Assembly: GCA_905147135.1 (NCBI GenBank)
Contig: LR990041.1
Span: 22,489,712-22,553,711, forward strand
Source of the DNA: Blastobasis lacticolella
Lineage: Eukaryota; Arthropoda; Insecta; Lepidoptera; Blastobasidae
Direction of reading: 5' to 3'
DNA length: 64,000 nucleotides
Below the pieces are notes generated by a model that was not told the origin of the DNA, made no database searches, and saw only the letters and a list, made by a program, of their open reading frames with translations. The position numbers and the translations under genes were made by a program. This document shows, in pieces, positions 56,301-63,913 of the stretch; position 1 is the first letter of the stretch; each line of letters begins with the position of its first letter.

Positions 56301-59300
56301 CTTATAAGAAAGCTCACTGTTACCCAAAGGGCAATGGAAAGAGCTATGCTCGGAGTTTCTTTGCGCGATCGAGTAAGAAATGAGGAGATCCGCAAGCGAA
56401 CCAAGGTCACCGACATAGCTCTAAGGATTGCCAGACTGAAGTGGCAGTGGGCAGGGCACATAGCTCGAAGAACAGATGGCCGATGGGGCAGTAAAGTTCT
56501 CGAGTGGCGACCACGTACCGGTAGACGCAGCGTGGGTAGGCCTCCTACAAGGTGGACCGACGACCTGGTAAGGATCGCAGGTACCAGCTGGATGCGGAAA
56601 GCACAGGACCGGTCTTTGTGGAGATCTCTGGGGGAGACCTATGCCCAGCAGTGGGCGTCTTCTGGCTGATATGATGATGATTTGTTTCAAACTAACTTAG
56701 TTCATAAACCATTACTTTTCTTTTTCTTTTTTCATAACGTAATTGCAATTTATGGGAAGATGCAACTGTCTCCCGTAACACAGGTCTGTACCTAGCTCGG
56801 GATTCAGTGTATACTAATGTGTGCAACGATTATGGAAATAAATGTCTATTTTATTTTTATTTTTATTATACTGATGTTTATACTGTCAATTTAAGAAACA
56901 ACAATACAATTATTGATATCGTCTTACTTGATATTGATACTGTCAATTTAAGTTCATGGGTAACTGTATAAGATTTTATTATCATATTCCTGAATATATT
57001 ATTAATTTGCCTGAATCACAATTTAAAGAAAAGGTAAAAACAACTTTAATGAAAAAAGCCTATTATAAAATTGATAAATATATCCATGACAAACATGTAT
57101 GGTGTACTACTAGCTCTTCAAAATAGGAAGTTATTTATAAATTTACAATTACAATACTCGTGCGCGCTGATCGGTCTGCATGCGTCGCCCCTTATCTGGA
57201 TGACCTCGCTTAACTTTCCCTTTGTGTTCCGTTAGATTTTTTATTTTTGAAAAGAGATTAATTAACGTAATCCTAATGCAATAAATACTTAATATTCATT
57301 TTCATTTTCATTAACATTTTCATTTTAATGTTTGTCTGCTAAGTAACATAAAAAAAAAAAAAAAAAAAAAGATCTCGACGAGTGCTATCTTTTCTCTTTG
57401 GGAGTTTCTCTCTCTTCTCTATATTCTATTTCTAGCATTGATCAATGATCTTCCGTCATCGATCACTGTAGGCCTACTTACCTTATTCGCTGATGACACG
57501 ACGGCAGTTGTTGGTGCACGATCATATAGCGTGCTCAATACCAAAATAAATGATCTTCACGTGCAACTAAAGCAGTGGTTCACTATTAATGGTTTGGTAT
57601 TCAATGTATCGAATTCCTGTGTGATGGTGTTCACAGCAACGTCCAGTTGGTTTAATTACGGCTACAATTCCAAATTGCGAATGCTGCAAATTCTTAGGAT
57701 TAACATTGGACTCGACAGACAATTGGAAGGCCCATATCGGAGTGCTCTGCGACCGGTTGAGTGGGGCAGCGTATGCGTTACGAAAGCTGAACCCACTTGT
57801 CTCGACAGATTTGCTACGGCAAACCTACTTTGCCCATTTTCATTCCATCATGTCCTACGGCAATCTTCTGTGGGGCGATTCCACAGAATCAGACCGCATT
57901 CTAATGCTTCATAAACGAGCCGTTAGGATAATGGGGAATGTAGGAACCAGGCATACGTGCAGGACACTTTTTAAAACGCTGCAAATTATGACTGTATTCA
58001 TTGTACATATACAATACCATAATCTTTGTTAGGCGAAATTTGTCATGCTTCGGCGAGATTTGTCAGAGCGTGGTCTGCGCGGCGCGGGGCGACTAGCCTC
58101 CGTACCCCGGCGTACCGCGTTAGCGGAAAAAAATCCGTGAGTTATAGGTCCTACCCTGTACGAACATTTGCCTGTACTCCTTAGAGGTGAACAAAATGAC
58201 GAAACGTTTTATCGCCAACTGAAGAACCTTTTATTGAATAATGTATTTTACTCTGTTAAAGAATTTTTAAGCCATAATTTTAATGAAAACTATTCATAAT
58301 AAAGAATTGCATTATCTTATTGACATTTAGTATTAACATTGTAATTATGTTTTGACATTTATTTATTTTTGAAATTTGACACTGTTATTATGGATGGTTT
58401 TACTTTGACATTTAAATCTGTAAACTGACACAATTTGTACATTATTGAATGTATTCACTTTTGACATTTAATTACGTTATTTAAATTTATTTTATTGATA
58501 TGTATTTTTCATAGACATGTTTTACATTATGTAATCATTTTATTTATTACGTATATTCCTTTTGATAATTTATATAATTCCATCATATTTGACGATCTCT
58601 TTTTACAAAAATGTTTTTAAATATATCTTAAATGTATTATCTTGTGTAAGAGTAATAAATCGATAAATCTAAATCTATATGTATAATGGGCATGTATTTA
58701 AAAGTATATAAGTAGTTGATCAGTTAACTAGCATCCATAACACAAGGTATGCTTACTTTGGGGCTAAATGTAAACGTATAAATAGCGCTGTGTCAATTGT
58801 CCATGCATATTTATTATATTTATCCTAGCAGGATCGCCATGTAGAGACGGGACTTGAATAATAAAAGATGGTCCGATTAGTTGTACACCATTTTTAATAA
58901 TAATTGCTAATGAAAGTGCTTATATCTAATGAATTCTATGCCTATTTACTACACACTAAATATTATTTCAATTTTTTTTTATCATATTATGTGTTGGTAT
59001 TTAATTAACTCTTATGACATGGTTTTAGATACTTATGTTATCATGGCGTTGAAAGATGCTGTCACATCAGGACGCAACTATAAGCCTGGCGACTTGCTGA
59101 AATTCTTGAATGCAACCATCCAAGTCCTCATTGTGAATGTGGCATTGTTCGGTGCGCATGGGCGGTCCCGCTTCACTGTGGCGAGCTTGCACCTAGTCGA
59201 TAAGGTAACCTCATCGAAGTTCGCAGAAAGTGTGTTTCAATATAAAAAAACAATTAAACAAATTGAGCGTGTCATCGATAGTCATCATTTTGGCGTTATG

Positions 59301-62300
59301 GCCGGTTATGTTCGCGCGCGCGAGAGCCTGGGATTCGCCTTGACTCTGATCCAGAATTTGGCAGATCAGGTTGGTCAGACCTAATTACAGTGGACGGACT
59401 GCCATTTGACCTAGGGGCTTATTTTTCTAAATCGCCGTGTCCCCGAATCGATCGCGTACAGCATTTTTCGTATCATGTATAGAGAATGTTGGCCTTCGAA
59501 ACCAATCGTGAGTGACGTACTCACACTTCTATCTTTATGACTCACACACACACAAATGAGTGAACCAAATCCTGTAGGTGTACATTCATAGTAAATATAC
59601 ACCAGCGACGCGTCAAAAATGCATTTTTTAAGGCTAGGCATTGGCAACTTAGTCTATTCAGCCATCAAAATGAATGAAAGAATGGACAGACTAATGAAAA
59701 TATCGACGATTCTTATCGTGTGTGTAGAGTCGACTTGCGATCCAAAATATCCGCCTATGATTATGATTATGATTATTAAAAAGTTTATTTTCAGATAAGG
59801 AGGTGTATGCACGAAGGCCGTAATGGCGTTGCGAGATCTCAATGGAAAATATGGAAAATATACACTTTAATGTATTTGATGACAAGTATTTTATACTTTT
59901 GCTTTAAAATGTTCCAGTTGATCGGTTCACAGGAAATAGGTGAGTAACTCAAGTTCTAGATCTTAAGTTCTAGATCTCAAGTTATATATTAAAATACATT
60001 GCAGTTGTGTATTTTAGGGCGGATATTCTGACTCCTGCACTAGAGTTAGAATTTAGAATTTGGTTTTTGTTTCCAGCCATGAGCGGATATTTACAGAAAC
60101 TTATTACTCTTTAGGTTACATCTGTTCTAAAATTGAATTACGTATGATGAGTTAGAAAATGCACAAAAATTTAATGTGTTAAAACTACCTCTATTGTTTT
60201 AGAACCCTCAATCGCCCTCAAACTAACGACTATTACTTTCATGAATTTATATAATATCCATTATCAATTTGACACGAACTATAGCAGATAAGGTGGTGGT
60301 AACCATTAAGACGAAGGGCTGCACCAAGCTTTTCCATACAAAATCGAGGTATCTTAGTCCCCGATTTCCTCTCTGAATTTTAACACTAGAGTTATGATTT
60401 TCATACACAGAGTAGTTTTTGGCCATTCGCATGTCTGTACGTTTAGTTTTTTTAGTTATGTTATCTTGAATAGAAGTTATAATCCTTCAAATCGTGCAAA
60501 AAAAATACCGATTTGAGCGCCACATTTTCACTTTAATTACACAAAACTTACAACGTTATTCCAAAAAGCAAGACATCGATAATTTTATTGTTATGGGTAC
60601 AACAGGTATTTTGAAATAAATAACTTTACTTTTATGTCACTATAAAAATAAATTCGTTGAGACTTGACAAAGGAAAATGGGGATAACAAAACCTGAATTT
60701 TTCAGGTTTTACATACTTAGTTATAATTCGTCCGAGGCGTAATTGCCCCGGGGGTGCAAACGGACGACAGTGCGATGGCGATAGTTTTTCGAACGCAGGA
60801 GGCTTTTGGACGCAGCCTTTCCGCTTAAGCTTTTAAGCACACCGGCGGCCCAACGAACGCCAACGAATGGGTTCGACATCCGTCCAAACTACGTTTTGTC
60901 GATTGCTTTAATCTACTATTGATGTTACCGAGACACTTCAGATCGCCGTCACACGCCAACGAACGATAATTGAAGTTTACTAATACGTCTAAATAGGAAA
61001 CGTGGGTTAGCGTTCGTTCGGCCGGTGTGTATCCAGTTTTAAGCGAGTATGCTGCACTTGAGTTTTCAGCACTAAATGTAAATAAATAGTATAGAGAAAA
61101 TGGAATAATCAATGTTTATTTGCCTGCTCCAAAACAAAGACGTTTTATTTGCAATATCAATATAGGTATTATAATCCCTTCTGTTACAGACGAAAGCAAC
61201 TACGTATTATTTTGCATCATATCTTTGATTTTCGCGCCCATCTTGGAGATACAGTTATTGTGGGTTGCCATGACAGTTAACAATATATTCGTGGATGTAA
61301 ACAGGAAGCTCGAAGTCGTTGTTTGCAAAATTGAAAACGGTAAGTTTATAAATTGAAGTCTTGAGTTTTACTTCGGAATATTATTTGTAGAAGAAGTTTA
61401 TATGTTAAACATTAACGTTAAGTTCAAAACCACGAGTTTTGAATGCAATTTTAATACAGTTGTAGACCGTTTTGATTGAAAATGAATTGAGGTTCGGATT
61501 CACCGGCCTAAAACCGGGTTAACGAAGAAGTATTTGGACCAAAGCGTATTTATACCGTTTTACATGTGGTAGGTACTAAATGACATTTGATATATTTGAT
61601 TCATCATCGTTTTGGCGTTGCCCCCCCGCGCGGTACGCGAGAGCCCAGGTTTCGCCTAATTTAATATATTTGATTAAGACATTATTATAATACAATTGTT
61701 ACTAACCTAATTATAAGATATTACTAACTATATGTTAGGCTCGTAATAATTATTTTCATGCATTTGTAGCAATTTAAATTTTTCTACAGCATCGGAAGTG
61801 TCCATGTATTTTACTCGTAGGCAATAGCCAATTATCCACTTCTATTAACCTACCTATTTTACTTTTTTTCCAAATTGCAGACCCATCATCCGTGTCTGCG
61901 GAAGACATAAACGTATTTTCACGTCTAGCGGTGGCGTGGACGGCAGGCCGCGACCTCGCGCGTCGCATGGGGCTGCAACACGGCGCTCTCTTGGCGATGT
62001 TAATGTGCCATCGTGTATTCCATCTGATGTTGATGTCTTACAACATTATCTTTGCTTTACGTTAGTATCGATACAGCCAAGATGAAGGCGAGGCCACGGC
62101 CATGGCAATCCTAACATTTATCAGGTGGTAGGACTCTGTTGGTAGGCTTGAGCCTGAGGAGTCCGTCTTAGGAGTACCATCGCCTTATCTATTACTGCCA
62201 CCAAGCAACAATGCTTGCATTGTTTATTTTATTTTTATTTATTTAGGACAACCAACAAGACTTACACTAACAAACCTATAAACAACAACTTTATATTTAC

Positions 62301-63750
62301 ATTGTTGTGTTCCTGTTTTCAGGATAAGGAAGTCAGAGTAATTGCAGGCATGAGCTATTTCGTCTTAGTCCTTACAGTGACAACGCACCTGCGACTCAGC
62401 TTTTTTATATTATTGTGAAACCGTACTCATAGACGTTATGGGCGATAGTTATCGCTTACTATCAAGGTTGTTTGTTGTCACTAAGTATTAGCATGGATCG
62501 ATCATTTTTATGTCCCATAATGGCGCTCAGTAATGCTATTCCTTTCTTCCTAACAGTATACACCGAGGGGTTAGTACATTATGAAGACTATGCATATTGT
62601 GTACTATGCCTCGTTGGCATAGTGCTAATGATACACCCGGGACACGTGATCCACGAAGAGGTAATTGTATTTCGTAGCGGTAACGTTCTGTCTGTGGAGT
62701 CGTACCATCTTGGTTGTGATGCATTATTTAGCAAAAGTCTCTTTGGATAGTGGTCATGGTCACTGTCAATTTAGGATCATCATCAACATCATTATGATAG
62801 GGGCCTGGGGCCCGCCTTCACTCTTCTTAGTCCACTATGCTCGGTCTTCGGCATTCTTGGTTAATATAATAAATAAATAATCGTGGACAAATTCACACAG
62901 CGCTATCTAGCCCCAAACTAAGCAAAGCTTGTACTATGGGTGCTAGCTAAATGATATACTACTTATATATATTTAAATACATGCTTATTATACATAGAAC
63001 CGTAGCCGCGTGGTGTCCGGCAGAGTAGAATAGCACCAACCCCATACACTTATGGTGTCGTAGAAGGCGACTAATGTTTTCGAGGCAATTTCCATTGTTA
63101 CAAATAAACACTGCGAACTCCAAGCCGCCTGTCAAGCGTGAAGATTATGGCAATAACCTCCCTTTTCGTGGGAGAGGCCGTAAGTCCTGCAGTGGACTGT
63201 TACGGGCTGTGATGATGATACATAGAACACCCAGACCCGTAACAGAAATTAAAATTCATCATTATTTTTCTGCCCAGCCGGGAATCGAACCCTTGACCTC
63301 TTGCGTGGTTGACTGGCATGTTGACCACTGAACCACTCAGGTTGACAATGTTAATGTTGTATTACTTAGATAGTATAACGATTTCGTTTTCGACCTGATT
63401 GATTATTTCCGAAGACGTAGCGTGGGTAGCCCTCCCACAAGGTGGACCGACGGTAAATATCGCAGGCACCAGCTGGATGCGGAAGGCACGGGAACGGCCT
63501 TTGTGGAGTTCTCTGGAGGTGGCCTATGCCCAGCAGTGGGCGTTTTTCGGCTGATATGATGATGATGATGATTCTTTTCGAGATGGAGGTGATGTGCGAG
63601 CTGGCCGTGCGGGGGGAGGAGGCGGCGGAGGCAGGGCTTGCGCGCGCGCAGCTGCGTACGCTGTGCCGGCAGCTGGAGGCCGCCCGCGCCGTCGGGCTCG
63701 TAGTCGCACCGCTCGGACTCTTCGTGCTCGACAGGCCTCTGCTCGTGAAG
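40169..63750 (+). CDS. Gustatory receptor (insect Gr family), all but the last exon
   Basis: Eight exons join without a stop: 40169-40226, 40456-40650, 59029-59204, 59918-59939, 61190-61339, 61881-62060, 62557-62660 and 63583-63750. They total 1053 nt, 351 codons, and every junction matches in phase (1,1,0,1,1,1,0,0). The N terminus has FAVGLAVRAARLLGLAPLAL; hydrophobic helices follow (STAWACLGYAIAVLY, LNATIQVLIVNVALFG, YVLFCIISLIFAPILE, LLAMLMCHRVFHLMLMSYN, YAYCVLCLVGIVLMI). The near-C-terminal VVAPLGLFVLDRPLLVK is the Gr signature that precedes the last exon (TYhhhhhQF), which must lie beyond 64000. Grs are seven-helix tastant-gated channels. Intron 2 (18.4 kb) is full of transposons. Confidence 0.8.
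40456..40650 (+). CDS. Gustatory receptor exon 2
   Basis: 195 nt, with acceptor TATTTCAG and donor GTTAGT. It has very high GC from 40489 on. It encodes the Gr N-terminal RAARLLGLAPL motif and helix 1. Confidence 0.75.
40860..42000 (-). mobile_element. CR1/Jockey-group LINE fragment
   Basis: A minus-strand frame of 307 codons (41076-41999) holds EQHGFLRGHSTVSNLILLND, IYADSSKCFDRIDHS, SGVPQGSLFGRLLFAVFIND, FADDMKIL and RSILEYASQIWNPQYE. It is 5' truncated and its C terminus is frameshifted at 41076. Same lineage as the LINE at 32160-36470. Confidence 0.85.
42010..43580 (+). mobile_element. LINE RT remnant interrupted by another LINE
   Basis: RT pieces run in order: a degenerate GVIPDLMK ... 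TGVHPARF block (42040-42200), then, after an insertion at about 42203-42690, TKGRNTTEAG and VFFDLSKAFDCV (42740-42880), SIGVPQGSILEPFLFLVYTN and LFADDTSLIF (42962-43150), and ending near 43500. There are multiple stops. The FADD is intact. Confidence 0.8.
42203..42690 (-). mobile_element. LINE 3' end with poly(A) tail (minus)
   Basis: A plus-strand T run (about 42204-42225) is the poly(A) tail of a minus-strand LINE end. The minus strand encodes the C-terminal domain (LFKIVNSDIDSSPLLEQINF ... RRTARFYNVSLNDIDIF). It sits inside the plus-strand LINE remnant. Confidence 0.7.
43630..44480 (+). mobile_element. LINE 3' part (second type)
   Basis: One frame (43668-44132) encodes MNLVEFNPSKTQVCAFSAKK, GVLGVDISDSVRFRSHLEGK and VRPHMEYSSHFWAGE. 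A shifted frame (44110-44427) encodes HRTTPHGLGTHPHYVDPLLV and RTIRMWNELPATVFP. This is the thumb and C-terminal domain of a Jockey-group LINE different from its neighbours. One frameshift lies near 44120. Confidence 0.82.
44491..45624 (-). repeat. Left arm of the palindrome
   Basis: Reverse complement of 46150-47287 with scattered mismatches. It carries the C-terminal transposase ORF on the minus strand (45208-45603). Confidence 0.9.
45208..45603 (-). pseudogene. Inverted duplicate of the transposase C-terminal half
   Basis: 131 open codons with WFQQDGCTAHYARLVREHL (second catalytic aspartate) and SPDLNPLDFFYWGCLK (third acidic position). It differs from the plus-strand copy at about three residues (PPSP/PRSP, KNKV/KDKV, SRNF/SRKF). 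It lacks the N-terminal DNA-binding part and so is a fragment. Confidence 0.85.
45625..46566 (+). pseudogene. Mariner/Tc1-superfamily transposase, truncated and stopped
   Basis: A helix-turn-helix region (TSVRIIERRTGISKSSAQRI) is followed by the catalytic core: LWSDESS (first aspartate), then after a single in-frame TAA (46072-46074) WTGIFNGQIIGP, WFQQDGCTAHYA (second) and SPDLNPLDFFYWGC (third). The frame is the same on both sides of the stop. The N terminus is missing: the frame runs at its start into the inverted arm, and no proper ATG is seen. The enzyme would cut and paste DNA at TA; this copy is inactive. Confidence 0.85.
46150..47287 (+). repeat. Right arm of the palindrome
   Basis: Inverse of 44491-45624. 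It contains the plus-strand transposase C-terminal half and the 3' untranslated part, ending GGGACACCCTG|TA. Confidence 0.9.
47290..47866 (-). repeat. Inverted LTR-like unit
   Basis: Full-length inverse of 52583-53162. Its inner end TTCGCTCGGTCACTTCTGAC merges into the next unit through a 12-bp stem with a CTTC loop (about 47847-47874). Confidence 0.85.
47863..48193 (+). repeat. Internally deleted LTR-like unit
   Basis: Starts GACCGAGCGAA then jumps to CGCGTCTTGAAACTGTC, lacking the middle found at about 52607-52842 of the complete unit. It then continues to the same GACGACA end. Confidence 0.82.
49560..49800 (-). mobile_element. LINE 3' fragment with PRGRSPKRW motif
   Basis: The minus strand encodes MVTGKVDGKRPRGRSPKRW then VDQI, a C-terminal motif of RTE-like LINEs, and ends in a GAAGAAGAAG tail. 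It is a different family from the RTE at 53505. Confidence 0.65.
51466..51640 (+). repeat. 15-bp minisatellite
   Basis: About eleven copies of TGTGTGGCTCCCGCC with T/C variation (GTC or GCC). It decays downstream into TGTGTGGCAT variants to about 51780, and into GCGTGGCGGCC repeats near 51938-51985. ORFs on both strands are low-complexity artefacts. Confidence 0.9.
52583..53162 (+). repeat. Complete LTR-like unit (580 bp)
   Basis: Begins TGTGGTCAGAAGTGACCGAG and ends CCTTCACGCGACGACA. GC-rich in the middle (about 52730-52845). Confidence 0.8.
53310..53447 (+). repeat. (CA)n microsatellite
   Basis: A CA-rich tract, with pure runs near 53358-53400 and imperfect ACACCTAC-type copies around it. 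Confidence 0.9.
53505..56679 (+). mobile_element. Full-length, intact RTE-clade LINE
   Basis: An 8-bp target duplication ATTTGTTT flanks it (53497-53504, 56680-56687). A GC-rich 5' untranslated region of about 170 bp, one uninterrupted ORF and a short TGATATGATGATG tail make a complete RTE. It is the parent type of the copies at 204-2149, 38359-38768 and 63411-63572. An intact frame and clean target duplication indicate recent and possibly ongoing activity. Confidence 0.93.
53673..56669 (+). CDS. RTE endonuclease-reverse transcriptase
   Basis: 998 residues from the first in-frame ATG; a GTG lies 9 bases upstream. An APE-type endonuclease occupies about residues 55-290 (ALATYNVQTLRTDEKL, SEVRRKGED, MGDFNAKLG at about 193, SDHRLV). 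A linker follows. RT covers about residues 550-800 with FRPISLLTHVYKLFSRVITN, QAGFRKGFSTIDHIH, FVDYEKAFDSIE, GVRQGDVISPKLF and the catalytic FADD at about 744. The C-terminal region has QWAGHIARRTDGRWGSKVLE. It nicks genomic DNA and copies its own RNA at the nick. Complete for an RTE ORF2. Confidence 0.93.
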   Translation: MATPPPSMTSTHRPRPPVPGGPAIPDYGSGHGNGGAGGAKNHRMRPGYHKARPLALATYNVQTLRTDEKLVELEEVVSRLNWDIIGLSEVRRKGEDSIILKSGNLLYFREGDQLSLGGVGFLVHKSLVNNIVKIESVSSRVAYLILRITKRYSLKVIQVYAPTSTHSDDEVEAMYEDISTAMHTSKTHFTVVMGDFNAKLGKRGGDELRVGQFGVGSRNARGQMLVGFMEKEGLFMMNSFFRKPDHRRWTWVSPDGVTKNEIDFILSTKRHIFNDVSVINSVKIGSDHRLVRGTLNINPQLERSRLMRSTLRPIPIQIQNPESFQLELQNRFECLGECVDVDDYNNRFVETVYTVGSKFYKACRTNRTNKISDDTLKLIEERRGMTLQSPDDVSQFRRLNRQISKSLTRDIRRFNTTNIEAAIERNKGSKVFARDLSIGQSQVSRLKTDDGRVVSTKSEVLREVERFYGQLYTTTRAPVTSMAKDPRAKLTRHYTEDIPDISLYEISMALKQLKNNKAPGDDGITAELLKAGGKPVLKTLQKLFNSVILEGKTPEAWHRSIVILFFKKGDKALLKNFRPISLLTHVYKLFSRVITNRLARRFDDFQPPEQAGFRKGFSTIDHIHTLRQVVQKTEEYNRPLCLAFVDYEKAFDSIETWAVLQSLQRCQIDYRYIEALKCLYKNATMSVRLQDKTTEPIQLQRGVRQGDVISPKLFTAALEDIFRLLDWDGLGININGEYLTHLRFADDIVVMAETLEDLGKMLDDLCSASQQVGLKMNMDKTKIMSNVHVVPTPVTVGGTPLEVVDDYTYLGQIVRLGRSNFEKEVNRRIQLGWAAFGKLRHIFSSQLPQCLKTKVFDQCVLPVMTYGSETWPLTMGLIRKLTVTQRAMERAMLGVSLRDRVRNEEIRKRTKVTDIALRIARLKWQWAGHIARRTDGRWGSKVLEWRPRTGRRSVGRPPTRWTDDLVRIAGTSWMRKAQDRSLWRSLGETYAQQWASSG
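56688..57429 (+). repeat. LINE 3' fragments and poly(A)
   Basis: A degraded plus-strand LINE C terminus lies at about 56965-57105 (YYHIPEYIINLPESQFKEKV, ending YYKIDKYI). ATTTTATTTTTATTTTTATT-type tail sequence lies near 56850, and an A run at about 57350-57370 marks another LINE tail. No host exon is visible. Confidence 0.5.
57430..58290 (+). mobile_element. CR1/Jockey-group LINE 3' fragment
   Basis: INDLPSSI ... LFADDTTAVV (57438-57600) is followed, after a frameshift, by LVSTDLLRQTYFAHFHSIMS and RAVRIMGNV (57706-58032). A C-terminal piece with FYRQLKNLLLNNVFYSVKEF lies at about 58195-58290. The catalytic FADD remains but the frame is broken at least twice. Confidence 0.82.
58681..58815 (+). 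mobile_element. SINE family 1, 3' part
   Basis: GCATGTATTTAAAAGTATAT, TAACTAGCATCCATAACACA and GCTTACTTTGGGGCTAAATG match the body of the SINE at 18432-18700. The tRNA-like head is missing. Confidence 0.75.
59029..59204 (+). CDS. Gustatory receptor exon 3
   Basis: 176 nt, with acceptor GGTTTTAG and donor AAG|GTAACC. It encodes ALKDAVTSGR, the helix LNATIQVLIVNVALFGAH and SLHLVDK. Confidence 0.7.
59285..59410 (-). mobile_element. SINE family 2 fragment
   Basis: CGCGCGCGAGAGCCTGGGAT, CCAGAATTTGGCAGATCAGG and CAGTGGACGGACTGCCATTT are the minus-strand counterpart of the 3' half of the SINE at 39587. It lies in the intron just after gustatory receptor exon 3. A smaller related fragment lies at about 61605-61655. 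Confidence 0.65.
59918..59939 (+). CDS. Gustatory receptor micro-exon (22 nt)
   Basis: A pyrimidine-rich tract with acceptor TGTTCCAG precedes it and a consensus donor GTGAGT follows. It converts the phase-0 end of exon 3 to the phase-1 start of exon 5, adding LIGSQEI after LVDK. Without it the flanking exons do not join in frame. Confidence 0.5.
60838..61032. mobile_element. Short inverted-repeat element (MITE candidate)
   Basis: CACACCGGCGGCCCAACGAA at the left is mirrored by AGCGTTCGTTCGGCCGGTGT at the right, about 195 bp apart, with internal CGCCAACGAACG repeats. TTTTAAG flanks both sides loosely. It lies in the intron between the micro-exon and exon 5 of the gustatory receptor. Confidence 0.6.
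61190..61339 (+). CDS. Gustatory receptor exon 5
   Basis: 150 nt, with acceptor CCCTTCTGTTACAG and donor GTAAGT. It encodes YVLFCIISLIFAPILEIQLL and FVDVNRKLEVVV, the helix 3-4 region. Confidence 0.75.
61881..62060 (+). CDS. Gustatory receptor exon 6
   Basis: 180 nt, with acceptor CAAATTGCAG and donor GTTAGT. It encodes DINVFSRLAVAWTAGRDLAR then the helix LLAMLMCHRVFHLMLMSYN. Confidence 0.75.
62557..62660 (+). CDS. Gustatory receptor exon 7
   Basis: 104 nt, with acceptor CTTTCTTCCTAACAG and donor GAG|GTAATT. It encodes YAYCVLCLVGIVLMIHPGHV, a membrane helix followed by HEE. Confidence 0.75.
62880..63347 (-). mobile_element. SINE family 1 (minus), split by an RTE-derived insertion
   Basis: Tail side: CGTGGACAAATTCACACAGC ... 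CATGCTTATTATACATAGAA. Head side: ACCCAGACCCGTAACAGAAA ... GTTGACCACTGAACCACTCA. It is interrupted at 63001-63219. It lies in the intron between gustatory receptor exons 7 and 8. Confidence 0.85.
63001..63219 (+). mobile_element. Non-autonomous RTE derivative
   Basis: About 219 bp flanked by a 9-bp duplication ACATAGAAC (62992-63000, 63220-63228). Its start (GTGGTGTCCGGCAGAGTAGA, GGTGTCGTAGAAGGCGACTA, CCTGTCAAGCGTGAAGATTA) resembles the 5' region of the intact RTE. Its end (GCAGTGGACTGTTACGGGCT, then GATGATGAT) resembles the RTE 3' end. It is a SINE-like head-to-tail deletion derivative without an ORF. Confidence 0.75.
63411..63572 (+). mobile_element. RTE 3' end fragment next to a splice acceptor
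   Basis: AAGACGTAGCGTGGGTAG ... CCCAGCAGTGGGCGTTTTTC plus (GATGAT) tail, matching 56523-56679 of the intact RTE with several changes. It ends about 10 bp before the acceptor of gustatory receptor exon 8. Confidence 0.82.
63583..63750 (+). CDS. Gustatory receptor exon 8
   Basis: 168 nt, with acceptor ATTCTTTTCGAG and donor AAG|GTAACG. Very GC-rich. It encodes LRTLCRQLEAARAVG then VVAPLGLFVLDRPLLVK, the Gr penultimate-exon signature. The acceptor lies about 10 bp after a transposon tail. Confidence 0.78.
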
Positions 63751-63913
63751 GTAACGTGTATTCTCCCGACTCACTGTGTGTAAAAGCCATGGTAAAGGTA
63801 TAGGCTTTTAAGCGGGCAGCTTTTATTAGCAATATGTGTCTGTAAACAGTGCCGGCAACACTTCCGAAACATTTTTTGTAAAGTTGTTTCAGCGGTACTC
63901 TATTGCTGTGACA

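Noticed and set aside
56267..56690. Minus-strand ORFs at the RTE 3' end
   Set aside because: They repeat at every RTE copy as shadows of the C-terminal coding region.
60061..60115. Possible exon after TTTGTTTCCAG in the gustatory receptor intron
   Set aside because: Contains a stop in the required phase and encodes no membrane segment.
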